Below are positions 56,423 to 64,000 of a DNA stretch of 64,000 bases, in pieces. Under the pieces are notes generated by a model. The model had not been told where the DNA came from. It searched no databases and worked only from the letters and a program-made list of their open reading frames with translations. The stretch is taken from assembly GCA_024642265.1 (NCBI GenBank), contig JAHEBL010000008.1:1-64000 (forward strand), in the 5' to 3' direction. Source of the stretch: Haliea sp. (GTDB taxonomy: Bacteria; Pseudomonadota; Gammaproteobacteria; Pseudomonadales; Halieaceae). Numbering within the stretch: the stretch's first letter is position 1; each line of letters starts with the position of its first letter. The position numbers and the translations under genes were made by a program.

Positions 56423-57673
56423 ATGGAATATTTTCCCTACAGGGACGGTAAGCTATACGCCGAAGGCGTGGCAGTAAGCGAGATCGCCAGCGCCCATGGC
56501 ACGCCCTGCTACATCTACTCCCGGGCCGCACTGGAAGCAGCCTTTGGCGCGTACCAGCAGGCCCTGGCGGACTGCGACCACCTGGTGTGCTATGCCGTCA
56601 AGGCCAATTCCAACCTGGCCGTACTCAATGTGCTGGCCCGCCTGGGGGCAGGCTTCGACATCGTTTCGGCGGGTGAGCTGGAGCGGGTGGTGGCCGCCGG
56701 CGGCGAGCCCGGGAAAATCGTGTTTTCCGGGGTGGGCAAAAAACCGGAAGAGATGGCCCGCGCTCTCCAGCTGGGCATTCACTGTTTCAACCTGGAATCC
56801 GCCGCCGAACTGGAGGTGTTGAACCGGGTTGCGGGCGAACTGGGCCTGGTGGCGCCGGTGTCGGTGCGGGTCAACCCCGACGTTGATGCCAAAACCCATC
56901 CCTATATCTCCACCGGCCTGCGCGAGAACAAATTCGGCGTCACCATGGAAGAGGCCCTGCAGGTCTACCGCAGGGCCGCCGAGCTCACTCATATCGAAGT
57001 GATCGGCCTCGATTGCCATATCGGCTCACAACTGACCCAGCTCAGCCCGTTCCTGGACGCGCTGCGCCGCCTGCTGGCGCTGATCGACGCACTCGCCGGG
57101 CTGGGAATAGAAATACGCCACCTCGACCTGGGAGGCGGGTTGGGCGTGCGCTACCGGGATGAGACCCCACCCTCCATCGGCGAATACATTGCCGCCATCC
57201 GGCGCGAGCTGGACAGCCGCAAACTGACGCTCATGTTCGAGCCGGGGCGCTCCATCGCCGCCAATGCGGGACTGCTGGTCACCAGGGTCGAATACCTCAA
57301 GCCGACTCCACAGCACAACTTCGCCCTGGTGGACGCGGCCATGAACGACATGATCCGGCCCGCCCTGTACCAGGCCTGGCTGGAAATCCAGCCGGTTGAA
57401 CCCCACGACAAGGCCGAAAAACTCAGTTGGGACGTGGTGGGCCCTGTTTGCGAGACCGGCGATTTTCTCGGCAAGGACCGCGAGCTGGGCCTGGTGCAGG
57501 GCGACCTGCTGGCCATGTTCGGTGCCGGGGCCTACGGCTTCAGCATGAGCTCAAATTACAATAGCCGCGGCCGCGCCCCGGAGTTGATGGTCGACGGCGA
57601 CCAGGTGCACCTCGTGCGCGAGCGCGAGACTATTGCCGATCTCATGCGCACAGAACGGTGCCTGCCAGACTAA
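56423..57673 (+). CDS. lysA: Diaminopimelate decarboxylase
   Basis: PLP enzyme for the last step of lysine synthesis, 416 residues. The PLP lysine lies in YAVKANSN (about residue 59). Further motifs are HIGSQ, the glycine-rich phosphate binder [10 protein letters not shown], the substrate-binding [11 protein letters not shown] and GPVCETGDF with the active cysteine of the neighbouring subunit. Stop TAA shares one base with the dapF ATG (TAATG). Confidence 0.97.
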   Translation: MEYFPYRDGKLYAEGVAVSEIASAHGTPCYIYSRAALEAAFGAYQQALADCDHLVCYAVKANSNLAVLNVLARLGAGFDIVSAGELERVVAAGGEPGKIVFSGVGKKPEEMARALQLGIHCFNLESAAELEVLNRVAGELGLVAPVSVRVNPDVDAKTHPYISTGLRENKFGVTMEEALQVYRRAAELTHIEVIGLDCHIGSQLTQLSPFLDALRRLLALIDALAGLGIEIRHLDLGGGLGVRYRDETPPSIGEYIAAIRRELDSRKLTLMFEPGRSIAANAGLLVTRVEYLKPTPQHNFALVDAAMNDMIRPALYQAWLEIQPVEPHDKAEKLSWDVVGPVCETGDFLGKDRELGLVQGDLLAMFGAGAYGFSMSSNYNSRGRAPELMVDGDQVHLVRERETIADLMRTERCLPD

Positions 57674-58503
57674 TGTTGCTCAAATTCACCAAAATGCATG
57701 GCGCCGGTAATGACTTTGTCGTCATCGACCTTATCAGCCAGCGCTACAATCTCCGCCCGCGCGACGTCAAACTGATCGCGGACCGGCATTTTGGTGTCGG
57801 CTGTGATCAGGTACTGGTAGTGGAGGCACCGCGCAAGCCGGAGGTGGATTTCAGCTACCGCATCTTCAACGCCGATGGCAACGAGGTGGAACAGTGCGGC
57901 AATGGTGCGCGCTGTTTCGCGCGCTTCGTGCGTGACAAGAAACTGACCGGCAAGCGAGTGATCACCGTAGAGACCGCCGCCGGCATTATCGAGCTGCGCA
58001 TGCGCAACCGGCATGATGTCGAGGTCGACATGGGCGTGCCGGAGTTCGAGCCGGCCGCGATCCCCTATCGGGCGGACGCCCGGGCGCAGAGTTATTTCCT
58101 GCCGGTGGACGGTGCAAGCCTGGAGATAGGCGCACTGTCGATGGGTAATCCCCACGCGGTATTACGAGTGGATAGCGTGGCAGACGCCCCGGTAGCGCGA
58201 CTGGGTCCGCTGATAGAGGCACACCCGGACTTCCCGCGGCGCACCAACGCGGGCTTTATGGAAATCGTCTCGGAGCAACTGATCAGGTTGCGGGTGTTCG
58301 AGCGCGGTGTCGGCGAGACACTGGCCTGCGGTACCGGTGCCTGCGCAGCAGTGGTGTACGGTATAAGCCGGGGCTGGCTGCGCGATTTAGTGACAGTTGA
58401 GCTGCCGGGGGGTAAGCTTTCGGTATCCTGGGCCGGCGCAGGCCAGTCCGTGATCATGACCGGACCCACCGAGGTGGTGTTCGAAGGCAGTATAAAAATC
58501 TAG
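57673..58503 (+). CDS. dapF: Diaminopimelate epimerase
   Basis: Interconverts LL- and meso-diaminopimelate for lysine and peptidoglycan. 276 residues with the two catalytic cysteines in [12 protein letters not shown] and [12 protein letters not shown]-terminal [14 protein letters not shown] is standard. The ATG at 57673 overlaps the lysA stop; an in-frame GTG at 57658 is less likely. Confidence 0.97.
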   Translation: MLLKFTKMHGAGNDFVVIDLISQRYNLRPRDVKLIADRHFGVGCDQVLVVEAPRKPEVDFSYRIFNADGNEVEQCGNGARCFARFVRDKKLTGKRVITVETAAGIIELRMRNRHDVEVDMGVPEFEPAAIPYRADARAQSYFLPVDGASLEIGALSMGNPHAVLRVDSVADAPVARLGPLIEAHPDFPRRTNAGFMEIVSEQLIRLRVFERGVGETLACGTGACAAVVYGISRGWLRDLVTVELPGGKLSVSWAGAGQSVIMTGPTEVVFEGSIKI

Positions 58504-58540
58504 GGCCGCGCCGGTCAGGGCGCGTCAGACAGGGGAGACA

Positions 58541-59311
58541 ATGTCAGCCAGCAAAGACAAGGCGGGGGCAGCGCCCATCGCGGGGAAAAAGAATCGCGCA
58601 TCGGATGCCTCCGGCGAAACGCCGGCCGGTGCCCATCTCACCGACGATGCCGTGCGTGAGTTCCTCAAGGAAAACGGCGACTTCCTCCAGCGCAATCCCG
58701 ACCTGCTGGACCATTTACACGTGTCCCACGCCTCGGGCAGTGCCGTATCACTGGTTGAAAAGCAGGTCAGTGTACTGCGCGAGCGCAATGTCGACATTCG
58801 TCACCGGCTCAAGACCCTCACCGCCAACGCGAGGGAGAATGACAAGCTGTTCGAGCAGACGCGTGCGCTGGTGATCAAACTCCTGGAAGCGGACTCTGTC
58901 GCCGGCCTCTACCGCGCCTTCGCCGACGCCATGGAAAGCGGGTTTGAAGTGGAATTTGCGAGCATGATCCTGTTTGGCGAAGAGCCGGGTGAGAAGGGCT
59001 GCCGCATGGACAGCCTGGAAAGCGCCAGGTCACACATAGGCGCGCTGCTGAGCGGACGCAAGCCGGTGTGTGGCGTCCTCCGCAAGGAGGAGTTCGACTA
59101 CCTGTTCAGCCCCAGGGGCAGTGGCAACCAGTTCCACCAGGGTGGCTCTGCCGCGATCATGCCGCTGACCGATGGCGCCCAGCTGGGCCTGATTGCCGTC
59201 GGCAGCAAGGATGCCGACCGCTACACCAATACCACCGGCACCCTGTTCCTGTCACACATCGCCGAGGTCATACTGCGACTCCTGCCCCGACTTTCCCGGC
59301 AAGACAGCTGA
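58541..59311 (+). CDS. DUF484 family protein
   Basis: A 256-residue protein matching E. coli YigA and Pseudomonas homologues. Conserved stretches are FLKENGDFLQRNPDLL, VSLVEKQVSVLRERN (start of a coiled coil) and a GAF-like domain from about 95 with SAAIMPLTDGAQLGLIAVGS. Function unknown. dapF-DUF484-xerC-HAD is a conserved order. Confidence 0.9.
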   Translation: MSASKDKAGAAPIAGKKNRASDASGETPAGAHLTDDAVREFLKENGDFLQRNPDLLDHLHVSHASGSAVSLVEKQVSVLRERNVDIRHRLKTLTANARENDKLFEQTRALVIKLLEADSVAGLYRAFADAMESGFEVEFASMILFGEEPGEKGCRMDSLESARSHIGALLSGRKPVCGVLRKEEFDYLFSPRGSGNQFHQGGSAAIMPLTDGAQLGLIAVGSKDADRYTNTTGTLFLSHIAEVILRLLPRLSRQDS

Positions 59312-59318
59312 TGCGGCC

Positions 59319-60266
59319 GTGACCGCGTCGGCAGGGGAGGTCGAGTCCGCGAAAGTCAGCGAGCTGAGCGCGGCTGTCGACAGGTTCCTGGTCTACCTGC
59401 GCGATGTGCGCAGGCTCTCCTCCCATACCCTTGCCGGCTACCAGCGCGACCTGCTCACCCTGCAAACACACTGCCACGAACAGGGCAAGGACAGCCCCGG
59501 GCAGCTGTTGGAGGCGGATATCCGCCAGTGGGTGAGCCAACTGCACCGGCGCGGCCTGGCCGGCAGCAGCATCCAGCGGAGCCTGTCTGCAGCACGCTCC
59601 TTCTTCAACTTCCTGGGCAGGGAAGAGGGCCGGCCGCGCAACCCCGCTGCCAGCGTGCAGGCCCCACGCAAGCCGCGCAAACTGCCAAAGACCATGGATG
59701 CCGACCAGGTGAACAAGTTCCTGTCGTTCAGCGAGGATTCGCTTATCGCCAGGCGCGACCGCGCCATCGCCGAGCTGTTTTACTCCTCGGGACTGCGCCT
59801 GGCTGAACTGGCCGCCATCAATACCACCGATATAGACCGGCACTCACGCCTGCTGACAGTAACCGGCAAGGGCAACAAGACCCGCACTGTTCCGGTGGGC
59901 TCTGTCGCCCTGGATGCCATCCAGTGCTGGCTGGATGTGAGGCCCCGGGTCGCGGCGGACGCGGACAGCGCCGCCGCCCTTTTTACCAGCAACCAGGGCC
60001 AGCGTATCAGCGCCCGCAGCATCCAGGCCAGACTCAAATTGCAGGGGCGCAAGGCGGGCATGCACCAGGACGTTCACCCGCATATGCTGCGCCACTCGTT
60101 CGCCAGCCACATGCTTGAATCCAGCGGTGACCTGCGCGCAGTGCAGGAACTGCTCGGGCACGCCAATATCTCCACCACCCAGATCTACACGCACCTGGAC
60201 TTTCAGCACCTGGCCAAGGTCTACGACGCCGCCCACCCCCGCGCCAGGCGCCGCGACAAGGATTGA
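59319..60266 (+). CDS. xerC: Site-specific tyrosine recombinase XerC
   Basis: Resolves chromosome dimers at dif together with XerD. 315 residues. The N-terminal core-binding domain (LVYLRDVRRLSSHTLAGYQRDL) is followed by the catalytic residues R in SSGLRLAEL (about 158), K in TGKGNKTRTVP, HxxR in HMLRHSFASHML, H in LGHANISTTQIYTH and the Tyr in the same segment. GTG 59319 is 7 bases after the DUF484 stop. The housekeeping operon context argues against a phage integrase. Confidence 0.95.
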   Translation: MTASAGEVESAKVSELSAAVDRFLVYLRDVRRLSSHTLAGYQRDLLTLQTHCHEQGKDSPGQLLEADIRQWVSQLHRRGLAGSSIQRSLSAARSFFNFLGREEGRPRNPAASVQAPRKPRKLPKTMDADQVNKFLSFSEDSLIARRDRAIAELFYSSGLRLAELAAINTTDIDRHSRLLTVTGKGNKTRTVPVGSVALDAIQCWLDVRPRVAADADSAAALFTSNQGQRISARSIQARLKLQGRKAGMHQDVHPHMLRHSFASHMLESSGDLRAVQELLGHANISTTQIYTHLDFQHLAKVYDAAHPRARRRDKD

Positions 60267-61012
60267 CGGGGCGGACCAGTACCGAAGTGGATATCACGGT
60301 AATTACATTCGACCTGGACAATACCCTGTGGGACGTCGAGCCCGCCCTGCTCAGGGCCGAGCAGGCGCAACAGGACTGGTTGCGCCTGCATCGCCCGGGC
60401 GCCGTGGAACACTATGACCACGAGGCGCTGTGGGAATTCAAGAAGTCAGTCTGGCGACGCCACCCGCAGATGCTCCATCACGTGAGCCAGATCCGGATCC
60501 AGATGCTCTACGAATTGCAGGTGGCGGCAGGCTATCCCGAGAAGCAGGCACGCAGCGGCGCCGAGCAGGCGTTCGCGGTATTCCTGGCGGAACGCCAGCA
60601 GGTGAAGCTGTACGAGGAGGCGCTGGCAGTGCTGGAAACCCTGGCCGGCAAGTTTACGCTGGGCGCGCTCACCAACGGCAATGCCGATGTCTACAAGACC
60701 GATGCCGGTGATTATTTTGACTTCGCTTTCCTGGCGGAGGAGGTCGGGGCGAGCAAGCCGCATCCCGACATGTTCCACGCGGCACTGCAGAGGACCGGGG
60801 CTGCGCCGCACAATGTGGTTCACGTGGGCGACGATCCGGAGCACGACATAGCCGGCGCCCAGGCGGTGGGCATGCAGACGGTGTGGATGAACTCACGGGG
60901 TAAGGAGTGGCCGGACAGGCCGCGCGCGAGCCGGGAAATCAGCAACCTGCGCCAACTGCCCCAGGCGATTGCCGAAATCGTCGCCGCTGAAAACATCCGG
61001 GCACCCGGGTAA
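60263..61012 (+). CDS. HAD family hydrolase (YigB-like)
   Basis: A haloacid-dehalogenase phosphatase of about 249 residues. Motif I is FDLDNTLWD, motif II LTNGNAD, motif III lysine SKPHPDMF and motif IV VGDDPEHDI. E. coli YigB dephosphorylates FMN, and the gene order dapF-yigA-xerC-yigB is the same, so a flavin nucleotide phosphatase is plausible. The TTG at 60263 overlaps the xerC stop; GTG 60287 is an alternative start. Confidence 0.88.
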   Translation: MTGRTSTEVDITVITFDLDNTLWDVEPALLRAEQAQQDWLRLHRPGAVEHYDHEALWEFKKSVWRRHPQMLHHVSQIRIQMLYELQVAAGYPEKQARSGAEQAFAVFLAERQQVKLYEEALAVLETLAGKFTLGALTNGNADVYKTDAGDYFDFAFLAEEVGASKPHPDMFHAALQRTGAAPHNVVHVGDDPEHDIAGAQAVGMQTVWMNSRGKEWPDRPRASREISNLRQLPQAIAEIVAAENIRAPG

Positions 61013-61040
61013 TCCCCGCCGCCCGTCTTTCTTCAACGCG

Positions 61041-61409
<369 letters not shown>

Positions 61410-61411
61410 CT

Positions 61412-61439
61412 ATTATGGTGCGCCGTCGCAAAATGGCAA
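61412..61439 (-). promoter_or_regulatory. Sigma-70 promoter of the second glnK gene
   Basis: On the minus strand TTGCCA (61434-61439), a 16-base spacer and CATAAT (61412-61417). It lies 33-60 bases before the ATG. No sigma-54 (GG-N10-GC) element was recognised in this gap. Confidence 0.55.
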
Positions 61440-61486
61440 TATCGAATACATTTCACCCTGCAAAAGCCGTCACTATGCTTTGCGCC

Positions 61487-61513
61487 AAAAAAAAGGGGGG
61501 CCCGAAGGCCCCC
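61487..61513 (-). terminator. Rho-independent terminator after amt
   Basis: On the minus strand GGGGGCC, loop TTCG, GGCCCCC, then eight T. The stable TTCG tetraloop and full T run make this the strongest terminator in the window. It lies 37 bases after the amt stop. Confidence 0.95.
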
Positions 61514-61550
61514 AAAGTACGCATCGTTAAATGCGCCCGCAAAACATGTA

Positions 61551-62801
61551 TCAGGAGCCCTTGGTGAACTCCGGGTAGGCTTCCATCCCGCACTCGGACA
61601 GATCCACTCCCTCGTACTCGTCTTCCTCGCTGACACGGATACCCATGACCGCCTTGAGGATACCCCAGACCACCAGGCTGGCGACAAAGACCCAGATGAA
61701 GATGGTGGCTGCGCCGATCAGCTGGCCGCTGAAGGATGAACCGCCGTCCTCTGTGAGGGGGTTGGTGATGGGCACCAGCATCAGGCCGAGGAAGCCGACC
61801 ACGCCGTGCACCGAGATGGCACCGACAGGATCGTCGATCTTCATCTTGTCCAGGGTGATGATTGAGAACACCACCAGCACGCCGCCTATTGCACCGAACA
61901 GGGTTGCCTGCAGGGCGGTCGGGGTGGAGGGCTCGGCGGTGATTGCCACCAGGCCGGCCAGAGCACCGTTGAGCGCCATGGTAAGGTCGGCCTTGCCGAA
62001 CATGATGCGCGCCACGATCAGTGCCGCGATCAGGCCGCCGGCGGCCGCTGCGTTGGTGTTCATGAACACGACCGCTACGGAATTCGCGCTTTCCACGCTG
62101 GCCGTGGCCAGTACCGAACCACCGTTGAAACCGAACCAGCCCATCCACAGGATGAAGGTGCCGAGGGTTGCCAGCGGCAGGTTGGCGCCGGGAATGGCGT
62201 TGATCTGGCCGTTGGCCCCGTACTTGCCTTTACGGGCGCCGAGCAGCAGCACACCGGCAAGCGCGGCAGCGGCGCCAGCCATATGCACGATGCCGGAGCC
62301 GGCGAAGTCGGAGAAGCCCAGGTCACCGAGGGTGTACATACCGAAAACCGGGTTGCCGCCCCATGTCCAGGAGCCTTCCATCGGGTAGATGAAGCCGGTC
62401 ATGAATACGGCAAATACCAGGAATGCCCACAACTTCATGCGCTCCGCAACGGCACCGGACACGATGGACATTGCAGTGGCAACGAACACCACCTGGAAGA
62501 AGAAGTCGGCTGAGGGTGCATACGTGGCAGGCTCGTCTGCGCCGGCCACACCGTCTCCGGTGATGCTGGACAGCAGGAAGTCGCCGCCGTACATGATCAT
62601 GTAGCCGCAAACCATGTACATGGTACATGCGACCGCGTAGAGGGAGATGTTCTTGAGCAGAATCTCCGTGGTGTTTTTCGAGCGGACGAGACCGGCTTCG
62701 AGCATTGCGAAGCCCGCCGCCATCCACATAACCAGTGCGCCGGTCACCAGGAAATAAAAGGTGTCCAGGGCGTACTGTAATTCAAAGATGCTGTTTTCCA
62801 T
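61551..62801 (-). CDS. amt: Ammonium transporter Amt
   Basis: A 416-residue inner-membrane channel for ammonia/ammonium with eleven hydrophobic helices. The N-terminus lacks a signal peptide, unlike E. coli AmtB, and begins with MENSIFELQYAL. Twin histidine regions are SGIVHMAGA and HGVVGFLGL; the signature FALVMWMAAGF-like helix and FAGSGIVH agree. The C-terminal tail ends in GMEAYPEF. It is 31 bases after glnK, whose product gates it. Confidence 0.96.
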   Translation of the reverse strand: MENSIFELQYALDTFYFLVTGALVMWMAAGFAMLEAGLVRSKNTTEILLKNISLYAVACTMYMVCGYMIMYGGDFLLSSITGDGVAGADEPATYAPSADFFFQVVFVATAMSIVSGAVAERMKLWAFLVFAVFMTGFIYPMEGSWTWGGNPVFGMYTLGDLGFSDFAGSGIVHMAGAAAALAGVLLLGARKGKYGANGQINAIPGANLPLATLGTFILWMGWFGFNGGSVLATASVESANSVAVVFMNTNAAAAGGLIAALIVARIMFGKADLTMALNGALAGLVAITAEPSTPTALQATLFGAIGGVLVVFSIITLDKMKIDDPVGAISVHGVVGFLGLMLVPITNPLTEDGGSSFSGQLIGAATIFIWVFVASLVVWGILKAVMGIRVSEEDEYEGVDLSECGMEAYPEFTKGS

Positions 62802-62832
62802 GGGAATACTCTCTAATAACAGTGTCGTGGGG

Positions 62833-63231
<399 letters not shown>

Positions 63232-63990
63232 TTACATGCTCTTGCTGATGGTGAAAACCGCGGTGTCATCGGCCCAATCGGTACCAAACACATCGTCGTC
63301 ATCCAGGTCTGTGCCAACATAAGCCACGGAGAGGTCAACCCCTGCCACGGAATAGGTGAGCGTTACCGAGTAGTCGACGTAGGAATCCTCGTCAGATGAG
63401 AAAAAACCGCCGCCTTCATCGACTTCGTTGTAGGCCGCCAGCAGGCCCAGGCTCAGGTTATCCGTCAGGGAGAGGCTGTAATCGAGCGCATAACGCCAGT
63501 AGTCACCCGTTTCGGCGTAGTAGTCGTCCGAGTAGTTGACGCTCAGGGCAATGTCTTTCCAGGAGCCGGAGACATAGAATTCCTGGTAGTCGCCCTCGGC
63601 ACCGTTATCCCCGGGGTAGTCATAGTAGATATAACCCACGTCGATACCAAAGTCGGTGTCGCCGATGGCACTGGACCATCCGCCGTAGTAGTCCAGCTCG
63701 AGGCTGCCGTCATAGTCCTCGTTGCTGTCGAAATCGACGGAGGACCCCCAGACGCCCAGGTAGAACCCGGGGGAAAACTCGACATCGAAGCCGCCCTGAA
63801 TGGCAGCGGACTCGTCGGACTGAGAAATACCCCGGAACCGGTAGTCGCTGGTCAGGGCGACGTTGCCGCTGATCTCAAAGCCGTCGCCTGAGGCAACGTC
63901 TATATCGTCCTTTTCCTGTGCCTGGGCAAAGCCGGCGCCACCGATGAGGGCCGAGGTCACTGCTGCGGTCAGTAGTTTCTTGTTCAACAT
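63232..63990 (-). CDS. TorF family putative porin
   Basis: A 252-residue outer membrane protein with a signal peptide (cut after FAQA). TSDYRFRGISQSDESAAIQGG is the family signature (shown here as a short segment of it), and the body alternates strand-like stretches with Asp/Tyr turns of a beta barrel, ending in an aromatic/hydrophobic residue. In gammaproteobacteria such genes often precede glnK-amt, so it may serve nitrogen-compound uptake; this is inference. The start is 10 bases from the window end, so its promoter is not visible. Confidence 0.88.
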   Translation of the reverse strand: MLNKKLLTAAVTSALIGGAGFAQAQEKDDIDVASGDGFEISGNVALTSDYRFRGISQSDESAAIQGGFDVEFSPGFYLGVWGSSVDFDSNEDYDGSLELDYYGGWSSAIGDTDFGIDVGYIYYDYPGDNGAEGDYQEFYVSGSWKDIALSVNYSDDYYAETGDYWRYALDYSLSLTDNLSLGLLAAYNEVDEGGGFFSSDEDSYVDYSVTLTYSVAGVDLSVAYVGTDLDDDDVFGTDWADDTAVFTISKSM

Positions 63991-64000
63991 GTTTCCTATC

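Noticed and set aside
59319-60266. Phage integrase or attachment site
   Set aside because: The gene lies in the conserved dapF-DUF484-xerC-HAD order and has XerC-length domains; no attachment-like repeats flank it.

Overview
The window is about 62-64 percent GC by eye, densely coded on both strands, and looks like the chromosome of a free-living aerobic gammaproteobacterium. The gene order resembles Pseudomonas: argH beside algZ-algR-hemC-hemD-hemX-hemY, lptM-lysA-dapF-DUF484-xerC-HAD, trxA-rho-ubiD, hslO-pckA, and phasins followed by a PhaD-like regulator. A TorF-type porin, a DUF3187 protein, a PHA_gran_rgn protein and several TACAAT-GCC promoters suggest a marine lineage of the Halieaceae (OM60/NOR5) or a relative. 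That placement is inference. I found no tRNA, rRNA, CRISPR array, insertion sequence, prophage or toxin-antitoxin locus.

Left part (1-26 kb). A large lipoprotein combines two c-type haem motifs with a copper monooxygenase-like region. It is divergent from fadBA (fatty acid beta-oxidation). Next come a lysophospholipid acyltransferase-dinG-yqcC operon, two small membrane or secreted proteins, a tyrosine phosphatase, a TetR regulator with a palindromic operator, rpsT, and a di-iron ferritin-like enzyme divergent from an AraC-patatin pair. Storage and redox genes follow: a PHA granule protein, an LLM flavin oxidoreductase, hslO, pckA, two phasins, a PhaD-like TetR, a methyltransferase, a peroxiredoxin, an SLC13 carrier and a lone moaA.

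Middle part (26-44 kb). A MoxR ATPase, a VWA (CoxE-like) protein, a zinc-ribbon membrane peptide, a duplicated-domain DUF1631 protein and a PilZ protein lie head to tail, facing pilU. This points to c-di-GMP and surface motility. Then come a phosphotransferase, gshA, acpH, dsbB, rsd, an FKBP lipoprotein, an ABC-F ATPase, a GIY-YIG protein, elbB and a fused VTT membrane-disulfide oxidoreductase. Between that fusion gene and trxA lies about 630 bp without a credible gene, full of nested inverted repeats.

Right part (44-64 kb). trxA, rho and ubiD are followed by the tetrapyrrole operon reading leftward (algZ, algR, hemC, hemD, hemX, hemY). argH diverges from it. A DUF3187 protein, a 48-residue LptM lipoprotein, lysA, dapF, a DUF484 gene, xerC and a HAD gene follow. 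The window ends in a nitrogen locus: torF, glnK, amt, a strong terminator, and a second glnK about 84 percent identical to the first with its own promoter.

Most of the window is conserved core genome. The best candidates for undescribed biology are the dihaem copper lipoprotein, the MoxR/VWA/DUF1631/PilZ/PilU neighbourhood, the di-iron/AraC/patatin locus and the hairpin-rich intergenic element near 43.6 kb. Bases 1-36 hold nothing I can assign.
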